From positions 62,001 through 126,000 of the forward strand of contig NZ_JAFCJJ010000003.1 of NCBI RefSeq assembly GCF_018131015.1: 64,000 bases of DNA, in the 5' to 3' direction. Of this stretch, positions 17,588 to 26,179 are shown one piece after another. Positions within the stretch are counted from its first letter, which is position 1. Every line of letters begins with the position of its first letter. The notes under the pieces are model-generated. The model was given only the letters and a program-made list of their open reading frames with translations. It had not been told where the DNA came from and did not search any database. The translations under genes and the position numbers were made by a program. The DNA is from Bradyrhizobium diazoefficiens (GTDB lineage Bacteria > Pseudomonadota > Alphaproteobacteria > Rhizobiales > Xanthobacteraceae).

Positions 17588-18727
17588 ATGACAGGATCTG
17601 GTTCCCCCGGTGGTTCCCTTGGGCCCTTCGTCTGTGATGTAGGAACTCTGCAGGAATTGATGGCCGGACGAGAGCTGGCCTGCCCATGCTGTAACGGGAC
17701 ACTTACACCAGAGAAGGCCGCCCGCCTGCTGGACGAGATCCAACGTCTGACGACGATGAAAGAAGCGCAGCCGGGCCGCGGACCGGTCGCAGCAGGCGCC
17801 CCGACGCGGATGATCATCGATCCGCATGCTCACATGATCTCGCGCACGACCGACGACTATGAGGCGATGGCGAAGGCCGGCGTCGTTGCAGTCATTGAGC
17901 CGGCGTTCTGGCTCGGCCAGCCGCGCACAAATGTCGGGAGCTATATCGACTATTTCGCGATGATCTCCGGCTTCGAGCGCTTTCGCGCCGGGCAGTTCGG
18001 GATCCGCCACTACTGCACGATCGGCTTGAACCCGAAAGAAGCAAACAACGAAGCGCTGGCGGAACAGGTGATTGACGCCTTGCCCCACTTTCTCGTCAAG
18101 GAGGGGGTCGTTGCAATGGGCGAGCTCGGCTATGACGAGCAGACGTCGCTGGAAGATCGGGCCCTGAGGCTACAGATCGAGCTGGCCAAGGAGTACGGGC
18201 TTCCCATCATGATCCACACGCCGCATCGCGACAAGCGCGCCGGCACGTTGCGAACCATGGACGTGCTGAAGGAGCACGACTTCGACCCCACGCGATGCGT
18301 GATCGACCACAACAACGAGGAAACGATCCGCGAGGTGCTCGACCGCGGCTACTGGTGCGCCTTCTCGATCTATCCGCAGACCAAGATGGGCAGTGAGCGC
18401 ATGAGCGCGCTGGTCGAGAGCTACGGCCCCGATCGGCTGATCGTCAACTCGGCCTGCGATTGGGGTGTGTCGGATCCGCTGGCCGTTGCGAAGACGGCAA
18501 GGCTCATGGCGCAGCGTGGCGTCGGCTCCGACGCGATCCACAAGGTCGTCTACGGCAATGCGCTGGCGGTGTACGGGTTGAACGGCGAGATGGACGAGCA
18601 GCATTGGCTTGCCCCGGCGGCGATCGATCAGAGGACCCTTTACGAGGGTAACTCCGTCCTGCGCGGCGGGCAGACTCCGAGAATCGAAGAACCGGGACGT
18701 TCTGCCGACGATTTGCAGATCGTTTAG
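17588..18727 (+). CDS. eboB: EboB, TatD-like metal hydrolase with extra N-terminal segment
   Basis: The core (from MIIDPHAHM) is a TatD/amidohydrolase TIM barrel with the expected metal ligands: HxH in DPHAH, Glu in MGELGYDE, His in MIHTPHRD, His in VIDHNNEE and Asp in SACDWG. Start choice is uncertain. ATG 17588 (379 residues, AGGTGAGG upstream) adds 74 residues that include ELACPCCNGTLTPEKAARLL, which resembles half a zinc-ribbon. ATG 17810 would give just the 305-residue hydrolase but has no clear ribosome site. Codon use of the first 30 residues is less GC-rich than the core. Last gene of the ebo operon; hydrolase substrate unknown. Confidence 0.82.
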   Translation: MTGSGSPGGSLGPFVCDVGTLQELMAGRELACPCCNGTLTPEKAARLLDEIQRLTTMKEAQPGRGPVAAGAPTRMIIDPHAHMISRTTDDYEAMAKAGVVAVIEPAFWLGQPRTNVGSYIDYFAMISGFERFRAGQFGIRHYCTIGLNPKEANNEALAEQVIDALPHFLVKEGVVAMGELGYDEQTSLEDRALRLQIELAKEYGLPIMIHTPHRDKRAGTLRTMDVLKEHDFDPTRCVIDHNNEETIREVLDRGYWCAFSIYPQTKMGSERMSALVESYGPDRLIVNSACDWGVSDPLAVAKTARLMAQRGVGSDAIHKVVYGNALAVYGLNGEMDEQHWLAPAAIDQRTLYEGNSVLRGGQTPRIEEPGRSADDLQIV

Positions 18728-18751
18728 CTGAAGAACAGCGGGTTCAGATGC

Positions 18752-18985
18752 TCACGGTGGACAGCCGTTCGCGATCCAGGCCGCGAATGCGTCGGTGAAG
18801 GTCTTGGGAAACGGGTCGAACGGCGGCGGCGGCATGCCCGGTGGATCGCCCGTGATCTGGTCGGCGATAATCTTCGCGTTCGCCTTCACGTCCTCATAAT
18901 TTGCAAGGTCGAACCTCCATGCCATCTGGCCGCGGTATTTGAACAAGGTCGGCGCAATATCGTTGGCAAAGGAGACCGCAGCCAT
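18752..18985 (-). CDS. Small cytochrome-like protein without heme motif
   Basis: A 77-residue protein beginning MAAVSFANDIAPTLF, the typical opening of c-type-cytochrome-like domains that accompany oxidases, and ending AFAAWIANGCPP. No CxxCH is present, so heme is not expected. YEDVKANAKIIADQI and PPGMPPPPFDPFP match the inter-motif parts of such domains. No signal peptide is visible. It is the last gene of the long minus-strand operon, 15 bases after the propeller gene, with a GAGGG ribosome site. Its role is unknown; it may be a small partner of the upstream quinoprotein-like propellers. Confidence 0.6.
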   Translation of the reverse strand: MAAVSFANDIAPTLFKYRGQMAWRFDLANYEDVKANAKIIADQITGDPPGMPPPPFDPFPKTFTDAFAAWIANGCPP

Positions 18986-18999
18986 GGATATTTTCCCTC

Positions 19000-20319
19000 T
19001 CAGTTCAACTTGACGTGCCAGATCTTGCCGGAGCCGGCCTTGGCATCCAGGCCGCGTTCGGCCCGCATCTCGAAATGGCCGAAATCGACGACCAGCAACG
19101 TGCCGTCCGGCCTTGCGACGACATCAATCGGTCGCTCGAACGGGCCGGCTGATACCGCATGCTGCGACCAGTCGCGCGGATCGATGCGCAGCAGGTTGCG
19201 GCCCACGCGCGGACCATCCGGCGCTGTCATGGGCTTCTCGTCGCCGAACATCGCGACGATCATCTGCCCCGGCCATTGCGCCTTTTCCGGCAGCACGGCG
19301 AATTTCGTCGCCGCGGCGTTGACTGCAAACTCGACCATCGGACGCTGCCGGGGCGGAAGGGCGTCATGATTTGCGAGAATGAACCTCGGCTGCGGGCCCC
19401 GTTCCGGCTTGAACGCAGCATCGGTCACGGGCCGTCCGCAGACGAAGTCAGGCCAGCCATACCAGGCGCCCGCCTCGACAACATAGAGACTGTCGGGCGC
19501 ATTTCCGATCGGGCGGGATCCGCGATCATCCGCGCCTTGATCCGTCGCCACCAGCCGGCCATCGGGCAGGAAGCCGAGGCCGTAGGCGTTGCGGAGCCCC
19601 CAGGCCACCAGTGACAGCTCGGAGCCGTCCGGCCGACAGCGCAAGATCGCGGCGGTGCATGGCAGGCGGCCTGACAGCGCGGCGTCCGGCGCGCGGTCGT
19701 CGCCGAACGGCGCGAACGCGGTGGTCGCCGCGCGGCGTCCCGGTTGAAACGGGTCATCGGTGTCGAACACCTCACCGGCGAGCGTGACGTCGAGGCCCGG
19801 CAGATCGCAGGGGTGAGGGAGCTGCTTGAGCCAGGCCAAATCGTAGGCATCGAGCCCAACCACGCCGGAATTGGTCAGGGCGCCCTGGCTGAAATAGAGC
19901 CAGCCATCAGGCCCCGTCGCCACCATGTTGACGTGATAGTTGCCGTGGCCCGGAAGATCGTCGAGGACGGTTTGCCGCTCGCCTTCAGGCCGCCAGCGAC
20001 TGATCCTGCCGGGAAAACCGCCCTCGGAAATCAGGAAGCCGCCGTCATGCCAGGTGAGGCCGTTCACCGGCGCGCGCAGTCCTTCGAGAACGGTTGTTGA
20101 AGACCCGTCCTGCCCGATCCGCACGATACGGCCGCCCGGCTGCGCGCCGCCGAATGGCAGGCCGCTCTCGGCGACATAGAGTTGACCATCATCGGCAAAC
20201 GCGGCGCTGGTCGGGAAGTTCAGGCCTTCGGCCAGAAGTTCAGTTCGAAGCGAACCTGGTGCCTGATCATCGATGGCACAATCGTCCGCTCCGGAGGTGA
20301 TCTCGATGCGATGTTGCAT
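19000..20319 (-). CDS. Glucose/sorbosone dehydrogenase-like beta-propeller
   Basis: A 439-residue six-bladed propeller of the soluble PQQ-dependent glucose/sorbosone dehydrogenase superfamily. Recognisable parts are FPTSAAFADDGQLYVAE near the N-terminus, GHGNYHVNMVATGPDGWLYFSQG (about 123-145), WGLRNAYGLGFLPDGRLVATDQG, AWYGWPDF, and DVVARPDGTLLVVDFG near the end. These match the catalytic-His region, the RNP-like block and the last blade of that family. No signal peptide is seen, which is odd because most relatives are periplasmic. It sits 4 bases from the MntP-like gene. It could oxidise a sugar or alcohol using PQQ, but cofactor residues cannot be verified by eye. Confidence 0.75.
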   Translation of the reverse strand: MQHRIEITSGADDCAIDDQAPGSLRTELLAEGLNFPTSAAFADDGQLYVAESGLPFGGAQPGGRIVRIGQDGSSTTVLEGLRAPVNGLTWHDGGFLISEGGFPGRISRWRPEGERQTVLDDLPGHGNYHVNMVATGPDGWLYFSQGALTNSGVVGLDAYDLAWLKQLPHPCDLPGLDVTLAGEVFDTDDPFQPGRRAATTAFAPFGDDRAPDAALSGRLPCTAAILRCRPDGSELSLVAWGLRNAYGLGFLPDGRLVATDQGADDRGSRPIGNAPDSLYVVEAGAWYGWPDFVCGRPVTDAAFKPERGPQPRFILANHDALPPRQRPMVEFAVNAAATKFAVLPEKAQWPGQMIVAMFGDEKPMTAPDGPRVGRNLLRIDPRDWSQHAVSAGPFERPIDVVARPDGTLLVVDFGHFEMRAERGLDAKAGSGKIWHVKLN

Positions 20320-20322
20320 CGC

Positions 20323-20823
20323 TCACGTCACCCTGGAAATTGCAAGGCCCGCCAGCATCAGAGCCGAGAGCGTTGCGCTCGCCCGTACTGGCAGCGGGGA
20401 CATGGTGCTACCCACCGCGCAGGCCGCACTCGCGAGCGCGCCGGTCAGCGCGCCCGCGGCTATGAGCGAGGCCAGGGAAACGACCAGGCCTTCCGAGCGA
20501 CCCGCGACGAGATTGTCGATGCCAAGCAGCAACGACATTCCCAGCAGTGCCCATGGGTTCGCGACGATATCTGTCGGCCGGGACTTGATCCAGGCCAGCC
20601 CGATCACAACGCTGGCGATGGCGAGCAGTGCAGCGGCCTGCGCGGTCGCTGTTGCTGCCGACGGCCCGACGAAGCCGCCCGTGGTCGCACCAAGCAAGGA
20701 CATGCCTGCCTCGGCGACACCGAAGATGACGCCAAGCAAGCCGATGCGGCGCCATCCGAGCCCGAGCGGTCCCAGCGCAAATGCGATAGCGATATTGTCG
20801 AGGCCAAGCATGCTTACGGTCAT
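20323..20823 (-). CDS. MntP-like membrane protein
   Basis: A 166-residue membrane protein with six hydrophobic segments arranged as two repeats. Each repeat carries an Asp-containing motif typical of the manganese efflux pump MntP family: LGLDNIAIAFALGPLG near the N-terminus and LLGIDNLVAGRSEG near residue 93. Its start ATG overlaps the stop of the upstream PQQ-like gene (ATGA). The frame continues 33 codons further 5', but the overlap and the motif position favour 20823. It is shorter than typical MntP (about 190). Manganese transport is inferred only from these motifs; other substrates are possible. Confidence 0.62.
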   Translation of the reverse strand: MTVSMLGLDNIAIAFALGPLGLGWRRIGLLGVIFGVAEAGMSLLGATTGGFVGPSAATATAQAAALLAIASVVIGLAWIKSRPTDIVANPWALLGMSLLLGIDNLVAGRSEGLVVSLASLIAAGALTGALASAACAVGSTMSPLPVRASATLSALMLAGLAISRVT

Positions 20824-22529
20824 GTCGAAACACCTCCCGGGGCCGAAGAGATTCCGTAAATGCGCAACACGCCGCCGTCGCCGCCGAACACCAGCGCTCC
20901 AGCCACCACATAGTTTCCGCACACGGCGGGTCCCATGCAGTAGCCATAGCCGCCGTTGAAGCCACCGGTCTGTTCGCCGAGCCGGTCTTCAAACAGCAGC
21001 GAGCCGTCGCTGACCTTGAAGGCATAGAGCGAGACGAAGGTGGTCGACATGAAAACCACGTCATTGACGACCGCCGGCGAACTGAGCCCGGATTCGGTCG
21101 TGTTGGAGTAGAGCGGCGGCCGACCGTTGACGTAGCGCCGCGGATTGCCGTCATCCACGGGCCACGCGTCGGCCAGCGTGTCGTAGTCGAGCGCACGCAT
21201 GAACGGAGTATTCTCGGTGTCGATGCCGGCGGCAACGGAGTGATAGTTGTTTCCGCCGATGCCGACGAAGATCTTGCGGCTGCCCGGATGGATCGCCGCC
21301 GTGCTGTAGATGCCGGAATAGTTCTCGCCGTCATCGTCATCGGATTGCCGGTTGGCAATGCGCGGGTTCTGCGTGCTGGCGTTCTGCTGCGCATCGTCGG
21401 GATGCGGATCGACCGTCGGGATCTGCGTGCCGTCGTTGAAGGTCGGCAACAACTGGCGCCATTTGATCGGCGCAAGCGTGTCCGCATCAAGCACGTGGTA
21501 CGACCCGTTCTTGCACCCGATCCCGACCGCCCGCCGCGGGCCGAGATCGAACAGCGTCGGCGAGGCGCCGACGTCGACATCGATATCGCTCTCGCGATAA
21601 TTGCTTTCGCGCGGCATCTGATAGAAGGCCTTGAAGGCCCCGCTGGCGGCATCGAGCGACAGCAATCCGTTGGACCAGCCGGGGGTCGGCAGCCGTCCGT
21701 CCGGAACGCCGTTGCCGGTCGGACAATAAAGGCGATTGAGCCTCTCGTCGTAGGCGATGCATCCCCACACCGAGCAGCCCAGCGTTATCGGCGTGCCGTA
21801 GTAGACGGTGTAGCCCGGCGGCAGCGGTGTGTCGCGCACGACCTTGTCCGGCAACTGGTTGGGCTGATTGACTTGACCGCAGGCATATTGGTTGGTGCAG
21901 AATATCCACACGACCTTGCCGCTGCCGGCGTCGATACAGAACACGAAGCTGTAGAGGTTCGGGTTCTCGCCTTCACCGATCCCTAGATAGATACGTCCGT
22001 TGACGACAAGCGGGGCCGACCATCCCGCCGCCGGCGGATTTTGGTCGGCCTTGTCGTAGTTCTGGACGGGCTGGTTCTGCCCAAGGTCCCGATTCCGCAG
22101 GTCCGTGACCCAGATCAGCGAAAGATCGCTGCCGTTGAGGCAATAGAGCTTGGCGTTGAAGCCGACAAAGTAGACGCGGCCGTCGACCACGCTCGGCGTA
22201 GACCCCATGCCGCAAAATCCGTGAGCATCGCGTTCCTCCGGGTCGATCTTCCAGGTGTAGCGCGCGACGGTTTGTCCCGATGCGAGCTCGATCTTGAGCA
22301 TCGAACCGCCGAGCTCGCCGGCAACCGCCCGCGAATTGGCAAGCCCGACATAGATGTGGCCCCCGGTCACCGCCGGGACGGACAGAATGGAGCCCCCGAC
22401 GTTGAGCGTATGCAGCACCTCGAACTTGCCGGCGGACAAGGCGGCTGCGTCGATCGCGCTGCCCGCACCCACGAAGCCGGTGTGCGCCGGGTCGCCGTGA
22501 TACATCCACCAGCCACTGCTCGTCGTCAT
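20820..22529 (-). CDS. PQQ-enzyme-like beta-propeller protein
   Basis: A 569-residue protein built of repeated propeller blades (SVPAVTGGHIYVGL, TPSVVDGRVYFVGF, SAPLVVNGRIYLGIG, SSPAVVNDVVFMSTT), each of the PQQ-repeat type found in quinoprotein dehydrogenases and BamB. It starts GWWMYHGDPAHTGFVG, the usual opening of such proteins, but has no signal peptide. Several cysteines (GFCGMG, YCLNG, FCTNQYACG, GCSVWGC) might form disulfides or bind metal. The ATG at 22529 is chosen because longer starts overlap the upstream gene. It could be a dehydrogenase or simply a scaffold. A c-type heme motif is absent, so electrons would have to go to a separate carrier such as the neighbouring mono-heme protein. 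Confidence 0.75.
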   Translation of the reverse strand: MTTSSGWWMYHGDPAHTGFVGAGSAIDAAALSAGKFEVLHTLNVGGSILSVPAVTGGHIYVGLANSRAVAGELGGSMLKIELASGQTVARYTWKIDPEERDAHGFCGMGSTPSVVDGRVYFVGFNAKLYCLNGSDLSLIWVTDLRNRDLGQNQPVQNYDKADQNPPAAGWSAPLVVNGRIYLGIGEGENPNLYSFVFCIDAGSGKVVWIFCTNQYACGQVNQPNQLPDKVVRDTPLPPGYTVYYGTPITLGCSVWGCIAYDERLNRLYCPTGNGVPDGRLPTPGWSNGLLSLDAASGAFKAFYQMPRESNYRESDIDVDVGASPTLFDLGPRRAVGIGCKNGSYHVLDADTLAPIKWRQLLPTFNDGTQIPTVDPHPDDAQQNASTQNPRIANRQSDDDDGENYSGIYSTAAIHPGSRKIFVGIGGNNYHSVAAGIDTENTPFMRALDYDTLADAWPVDDGNPRRYVNGRPPLYSNTTESGLSSPAVVNDVVFMSTTFVSLYAFKVSDGSLLFEDRLGEQTGGFNGGYGYCMGPAVCGNYVVAGALVFGGDGGVLRIYGISSAPGGVST

Positions 22530-22558
22530 CGCAACTGATCTTTCTCTCGACGGTTCCG

Positions 22559-23980
22559 CTATCTCGATCGCAACACCAGTGACCAGCTGAAATCGGCGAG
22601 GCCCGCGCCGTAGTGGCACTGCATGCAGCTATTGCCGCCTGCGCCCGCTGCATCCGACTGCGATTGGAAGAACGTCTCCAGGGCCGTGTTCACGGCGTTG
22701 TTGACGGGGAATGGGCCCCCGGCGTCTTTCGGGTAGACGCCTTGATTTTCCTTCGGCTTGAACTGGCTCTGCGGCACCGGCGTGGCCGGCCATTGCGTGA
22801 TGACCAGCTGGTAGTTGGTCCAGACCGTACTCGCCAACGCCTTGCGATAGGCCGTGTTGATATCGGCGGTGGATCGGCCGGACGGCGTCGTCGGAATCGG
22901 GTTGAGCCGCGTGACCTGCGCCTTGACGCGCTTGTCGGGCGCGAGCAGGTGCTTGCTGTCCGGCCGGTTTGCCCAGCCGCCGTCGGTCTTCGGATCGGCG
23001 GATCCGTTGTTCAAGGTCATTCTGTTGGTCGGCTTCGAGCCGTCGTCGTTGGGGACGTTGTCGATTTGCTCGAAGCTTGACCAGATCCACTGCGCGAACC
23101 CGTCAACCTTGTGGCCGATATGAAACCCGATCAGGCCCATGGTCACGTCTCTGCAGACGGGTTGGCGTTGCGACGTATCGTAGATCTTGGCCTTCACCGT
23201 GTAGTAGCGCGACGGATCGTCGCTGGACGTCATCTGTTTCCACGCCGCCTTGAGCATCACCGCACCTTGCCGGTACGGCTGGGCGGAACTGATCGGCATC
23301 GCGATCGGCGCCTTCATCTCGGCGGCCATCAAGTTCTTGCTGAGATACAGTCCATTGCTGCGGACGAATTCGTACTGGTCGGCGTTGAAGCGAATTTCGT
23401 AGTAGACATAGTTGTTGTTCTGATCGACCAGCGGGTACGAGAAAGCCTGGTCGACGTCTTGCAATAACGAGCCGGATTTGGCGGCCATCAGCAGGATTTT
23501 GGTTCCGGATGCCGCAGGTCCGCATACGGTGTTGGTCGTCGCAGCGCCGTCGAAGGCAATTGGGGCCGCGTCGGTCCGGTACAGCTCGTAGGCCTCACGA
23601 TAACTGCCCCATACGGTCGGATAGGACGTGCCGGCCGTCAAGAAGACCTTGGGGTCGTTCGGCGATTTCGGCACGCCGTGTTGACCGGGGACGGCTGGCC
23701 AGTTGAGCGCGATGAAGGAGCGCCAGGAGAAATCGTCAAAGAACGGACGGGCGTCTTCGGGACTGGTCACGCCGGGCGGAATATTGACCACGACTGGCAG
23801 TTTGCCGCTGGGCGGAGCAACGGCGCCGGAAGATGCCGGGGACGCGGAGCCGGATCGAGCCGGCACGGCGTTCTGCTCGGCCCTGGTTTCTCGATCGCCG
23901 ACGAGCGCGCACACTACGGCAACGACGAGGGCGATGACACCAAGCCGGGTGCTTTGGCGTCGAGATTGAAAGTGAGCCAT
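22559..23980 (-). CDS. Exported mono-heme protein with C-terminal CxxCH
   Basis: A 473-residue protein with a signal peptide or anchor (LGVIALVVAVVCALVG, residues 13-28) and a Pro/Ala-rich linker. A long central domain starts DARPFFDDFSWRSFIALNWPAVPG. The single heme-c motif CMQCH lies close to the C-terminus (NSCMQCHYGAG). The frame runs 18 codons further 5', but MAHFQSRRQ gives a proper signal peptide. The central domain has no known catalytic motif that I can see. Context with two propellers suggests an electron-transfer partner in the periplasm. The 168-base gap before it is the largest inside the operon and holds no gene. Confidence 0.75.
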   Translation of the reverse strand: MAHFQSRRQSTRLGVIALVVAVVCALVGDRETRAEQNAVPARSGSASPASSGAVAPPSGKLPVVVNIPPGVTSPEDARPFFDDFSWRSFIALNWPAVPGQHGVPKSPNDPKVFLTAGTSYPTVWGSYREAYELYRTDAAPIAFDGAATTNTVCGPAASGTKILLMAAKSGSLLQDVDQAFSYPLVDQNNNYVYYEIRFNADQYEFVRSNGLYLSKNLMAAEMKAPIAMPISSAQPYRQGAVMLKAAWKQMTSSDDPSRYYTVKAKIYDTSQRQPVCRDVTMGLIGFHIGHKVDGFAQWIWSSFEQIDNVPNDDGSKPTNRMTLNNGSADPKTDGGWANRPDSKHLLAPDKRVKAQVTRLNPIPTTPSGRSTADINTAYRKALASTVWTNYQLVITQWPATPVPQSQFKPKENQGVYPKDAGGPFPVNNAVNTALETFFQSQSDAAGAGGNSCMQCHYGAGLADFSWSLVLRSR

Positions 23981-24147
23981 CACGCCGCTCCGGCAGATCG
24001 CCGATCGATCACGGACTTCATCCTCTCTAGCCACAGGTTGAATGTCAATAGTTGCTCGCCTCCGGCGACATGCGCTCGCGCCGCGTCGTCAGCTGTTCAG
24101 CGCGATTTTGTCGTGATCTGTTTCCGGAGCGATCAAGGTGATCTTGC

Positions 24148-26121
24148 TCAAGCCACCGCCGATCCAGCGAGGACCTTCCGGCACCAGGCCTGAAGCAGCG
24201 TACGTCGGCTGGCGGACATGTCGCGGGTGCGCGGCATGTATCCGCCCGACATCCATTGCTTCGGGTCGGTCAAGCCGAGGATGGCCTTGGCGTGCTTGGC
24301 GACGTCCGGCTCCGAATTGAGCGGGAAAACCAGATTCATGATTGGATACAGCAGATAGTAGGTGCGCAGCACATTTTGATAGACGACGTCGAAGGTCAGT
24401 TGGTCGTTGCCCACCGGTGCAGCGGCGTGCGGGTCGACGTAGTATCTGCTGAAATCCACGCCGTTGGGCAGGATGCGCAGGCTGATGGACGGGGCATTCG
24501 TGATGAAAGGAGGCAGCATGAACGTATTGTAGCTCTTCGGGGGAAAGCCGGTGATGCAGGGATTGGCCACATCGTCGATACTGAACGTCAACAGGAAATT
24601 GCCCGGCTGACTGGTGTCGATGTGCAGAGACTGGCCGGGCTTGAAACGCGTGGCGATGGCTTCGACGTTTCCAGGCGACTGAATCGGTACGGAGCGGTAC
24701 TGCCAGACCGTGATCGCAGGGCATTCGGCTGCGCTGAGTTCACGACCGCGATGGTAGACCGCGATCTTCGCAGGTTCCGAGGTGCCCTGGTTCAGGAAGG
24801 AATCCGCCGGCCCGTTTTGCTCGGCATAAATACCCTGCTGGTTCGAGACGAAATAATAGTCGGTCTCCGCCAGCACGGTGCCGTATTGCGCGTGGTGCAG
24901 GCTGAACTTTGCCGACGGATCCTGCAGGATTCGCTGGGCGGCAGTATTCGATGCGATGTCGAAATCGAAGATCCAGCCGCGCCGGTCACCGGAATCGGTG
25001 TTGGCGTAGTCGACAGGGCCGACAGGCGCGCTGTCGGTGGCGTTGCTAACCATGAGCGTGACCGGGCCGAAGTCGTATTTCGGATTGGACGGCGCCTGAA
25101 AATAGTCGGGAAAGGTGCCGGAGAAGTCAGCGGATATCGTGTGTCCCTTGTACTGCAGGACAGCGGGGGCGAGCGCGACGAAGCCGTTGCCGTTGTTGCG
25201 GGTGCCCGCAGGGGCGGGGATATTGGTAACGTTCGAAATCAGCAGCCGGCCGACCGGGCCCGTGAAAATGGTTTCGCCGGCAAGGAGAGGCGCGAAGGTT
25301 CCGACGATTTCGAGGGTCGCGGGATTGTTGCGCTGCTCTTCGTAGAGCTTCTCGATTGCCGCGTTGGCGGAAGCCCCGCCGGCGCGACGGTAGAGATAAT
25401 AGCGGCAGATCACGCCGACGATGCGGGGATCGTCGAATCCCGGAAGCTGGATGGTTGTCCCCGGGTCACTCTTCCTCATGACGTGGTACACGTAGCCGCC
25501 GGCGCCGCCATCCGCCGTGAGATTGACGTTCCGGTAGAAATTCAGCCACTGGCAGGCGCCCTTTGATGCTGCGCCGCTGAGGAATGTCGTCGCATTGTTT
25601 CGCAGTGTCAGGCCGTGGATGAAGAATTGCGTGGCCGGCGGCGAGCCCTCCGAATTGACGTCCGTGATGTTGCCCGAGTAGTTCAACGTTGCCCCGATCA
25701 CTGCGCTCGATGGAACGCCCGAGCTCACGTCGGTGTAGATGTGGCCAGGCCCGGTCTGGATGCCGATGATCGAGGCCTGGGTTTCCGGAGCCGCGGCGTG
25801 ATCGATGGTCGATTCCATGCCGCCGTAGTAGTTCCACTCGGCGGGTATGACCTTGGTGGTTTGTCCGGGGCTGCCGGAGACGTCGAATGTCTGGGTTTTC
25901 TGCACCCACGCGATGAAGGCAGCGTCCGACATCCCGAAGGTTCGGGCCTCAACGGCCTTGGAGTCGATCAAACCGAGTGCCTGGCCGGCATAGGGAGGCC
26001 CAAAACTGGCGGGGATCAACGCTGCACCCGGCTGCTGGGCGTAATCATCGTTGTTTGCCGTTCCAGGATTGAGCTGGATGGTGCCCTTGAAGTTGATCCG
26101 CGGATAGTCGAACAGGCTCAT
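24148..26121 (-). CDS. Stand-alone VioB N-terminal-domain-like protein
   Basis: A 657-residue protein with two blocks that match the N-terminal half of VioB, the violacein enzyme that couples two indole-pyruvate imines. The opening MSLFDYPRINFKGTIQLNPGTANND parallels the MSILDFPRIHFRG start of VioB as I remember it. The ending VVYQNVLRTYYLLYPIMN...MSGGYMPRTRDMSASRRTLL matches the end of that domain. The C-terminal ferritin-like catalytic domain of VioB is absent. There is no signal peptide. It lies between the phnE-like and mono-heme genes, with a gap of 59 bases on the 5' side. Function is unknown. It may be a binding or assembly domain, or act with a partner enzyme encoded elsewhere. Confidence 0.72.
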   Translation of the reverse strand: MSLFDYPRINFKGTIQLNPGTANNDDYAQQPGAALIPASFGPPYAGQALGLIDSKAVEARTFGMSDAAFIAWVQKTQTFDVSGSPGQTTKVIPAEWNYYGGMESTIDHAAAPETQASIIGIQTGPGHIYTDVSSGVPSSAVIGATLNYSGNITDVNSEGSPPATQFFIHGLTLRNNATTFLSGAASKGACQWLNFYRNVNLTADGGAGGYVYHVMRKSDPGTTIQLPGFDDPRIVGVICRYYLYRRAGGASANAAIEKLYEEQRNNPATLEIVGTFAPLLAGETIFTGPVGRLLISNVTNIPAPAGTRNNGNGFVALAPAVLQYKGHTISADFSGTFPDYFQAPSNPKYDFGPVTLMVSNATDSAPVGPVDYANTDSGDRRGWIFDFDIASNTAAQRILQDPSAKFSLHHAQYGTVLAETDYYFVSNQQGIYAEQNGPADSFLNQGTSEPAKIAVYHRGRELSAAECPAITVWQYRSVPIQSPGNVEAIATRFKPGQSLHIDTSQPGNFLLTFSIDDVANPCITGFPPKSYNTFMLPPFITNAPSISLRILPNGVDFSRYYVDPHAAAPVGNDQLTFDVVYQNVLRTYYLLYPIMNLVFPLNSEPDVAKHAKAILGLTDPKQWMSGGYMPRTRDMSASRRTLLQAWCRKVLAGSAVA

Positions 26122-26179
26122 CGGTCCATCGCTCCCTTGTTCAGTGACACGTCGTTGCTGAAGGCCCTCAGCCGTCGGA

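Noticed and set aside
24148..26121. Violacein or indolocarbazole pathway
   Set aside because: Only the VioB N-terminal-like domain is present; no VioA/RebO amino-acid oxidase, VioC/D/E or StaP-type P450 gene lies in the window.
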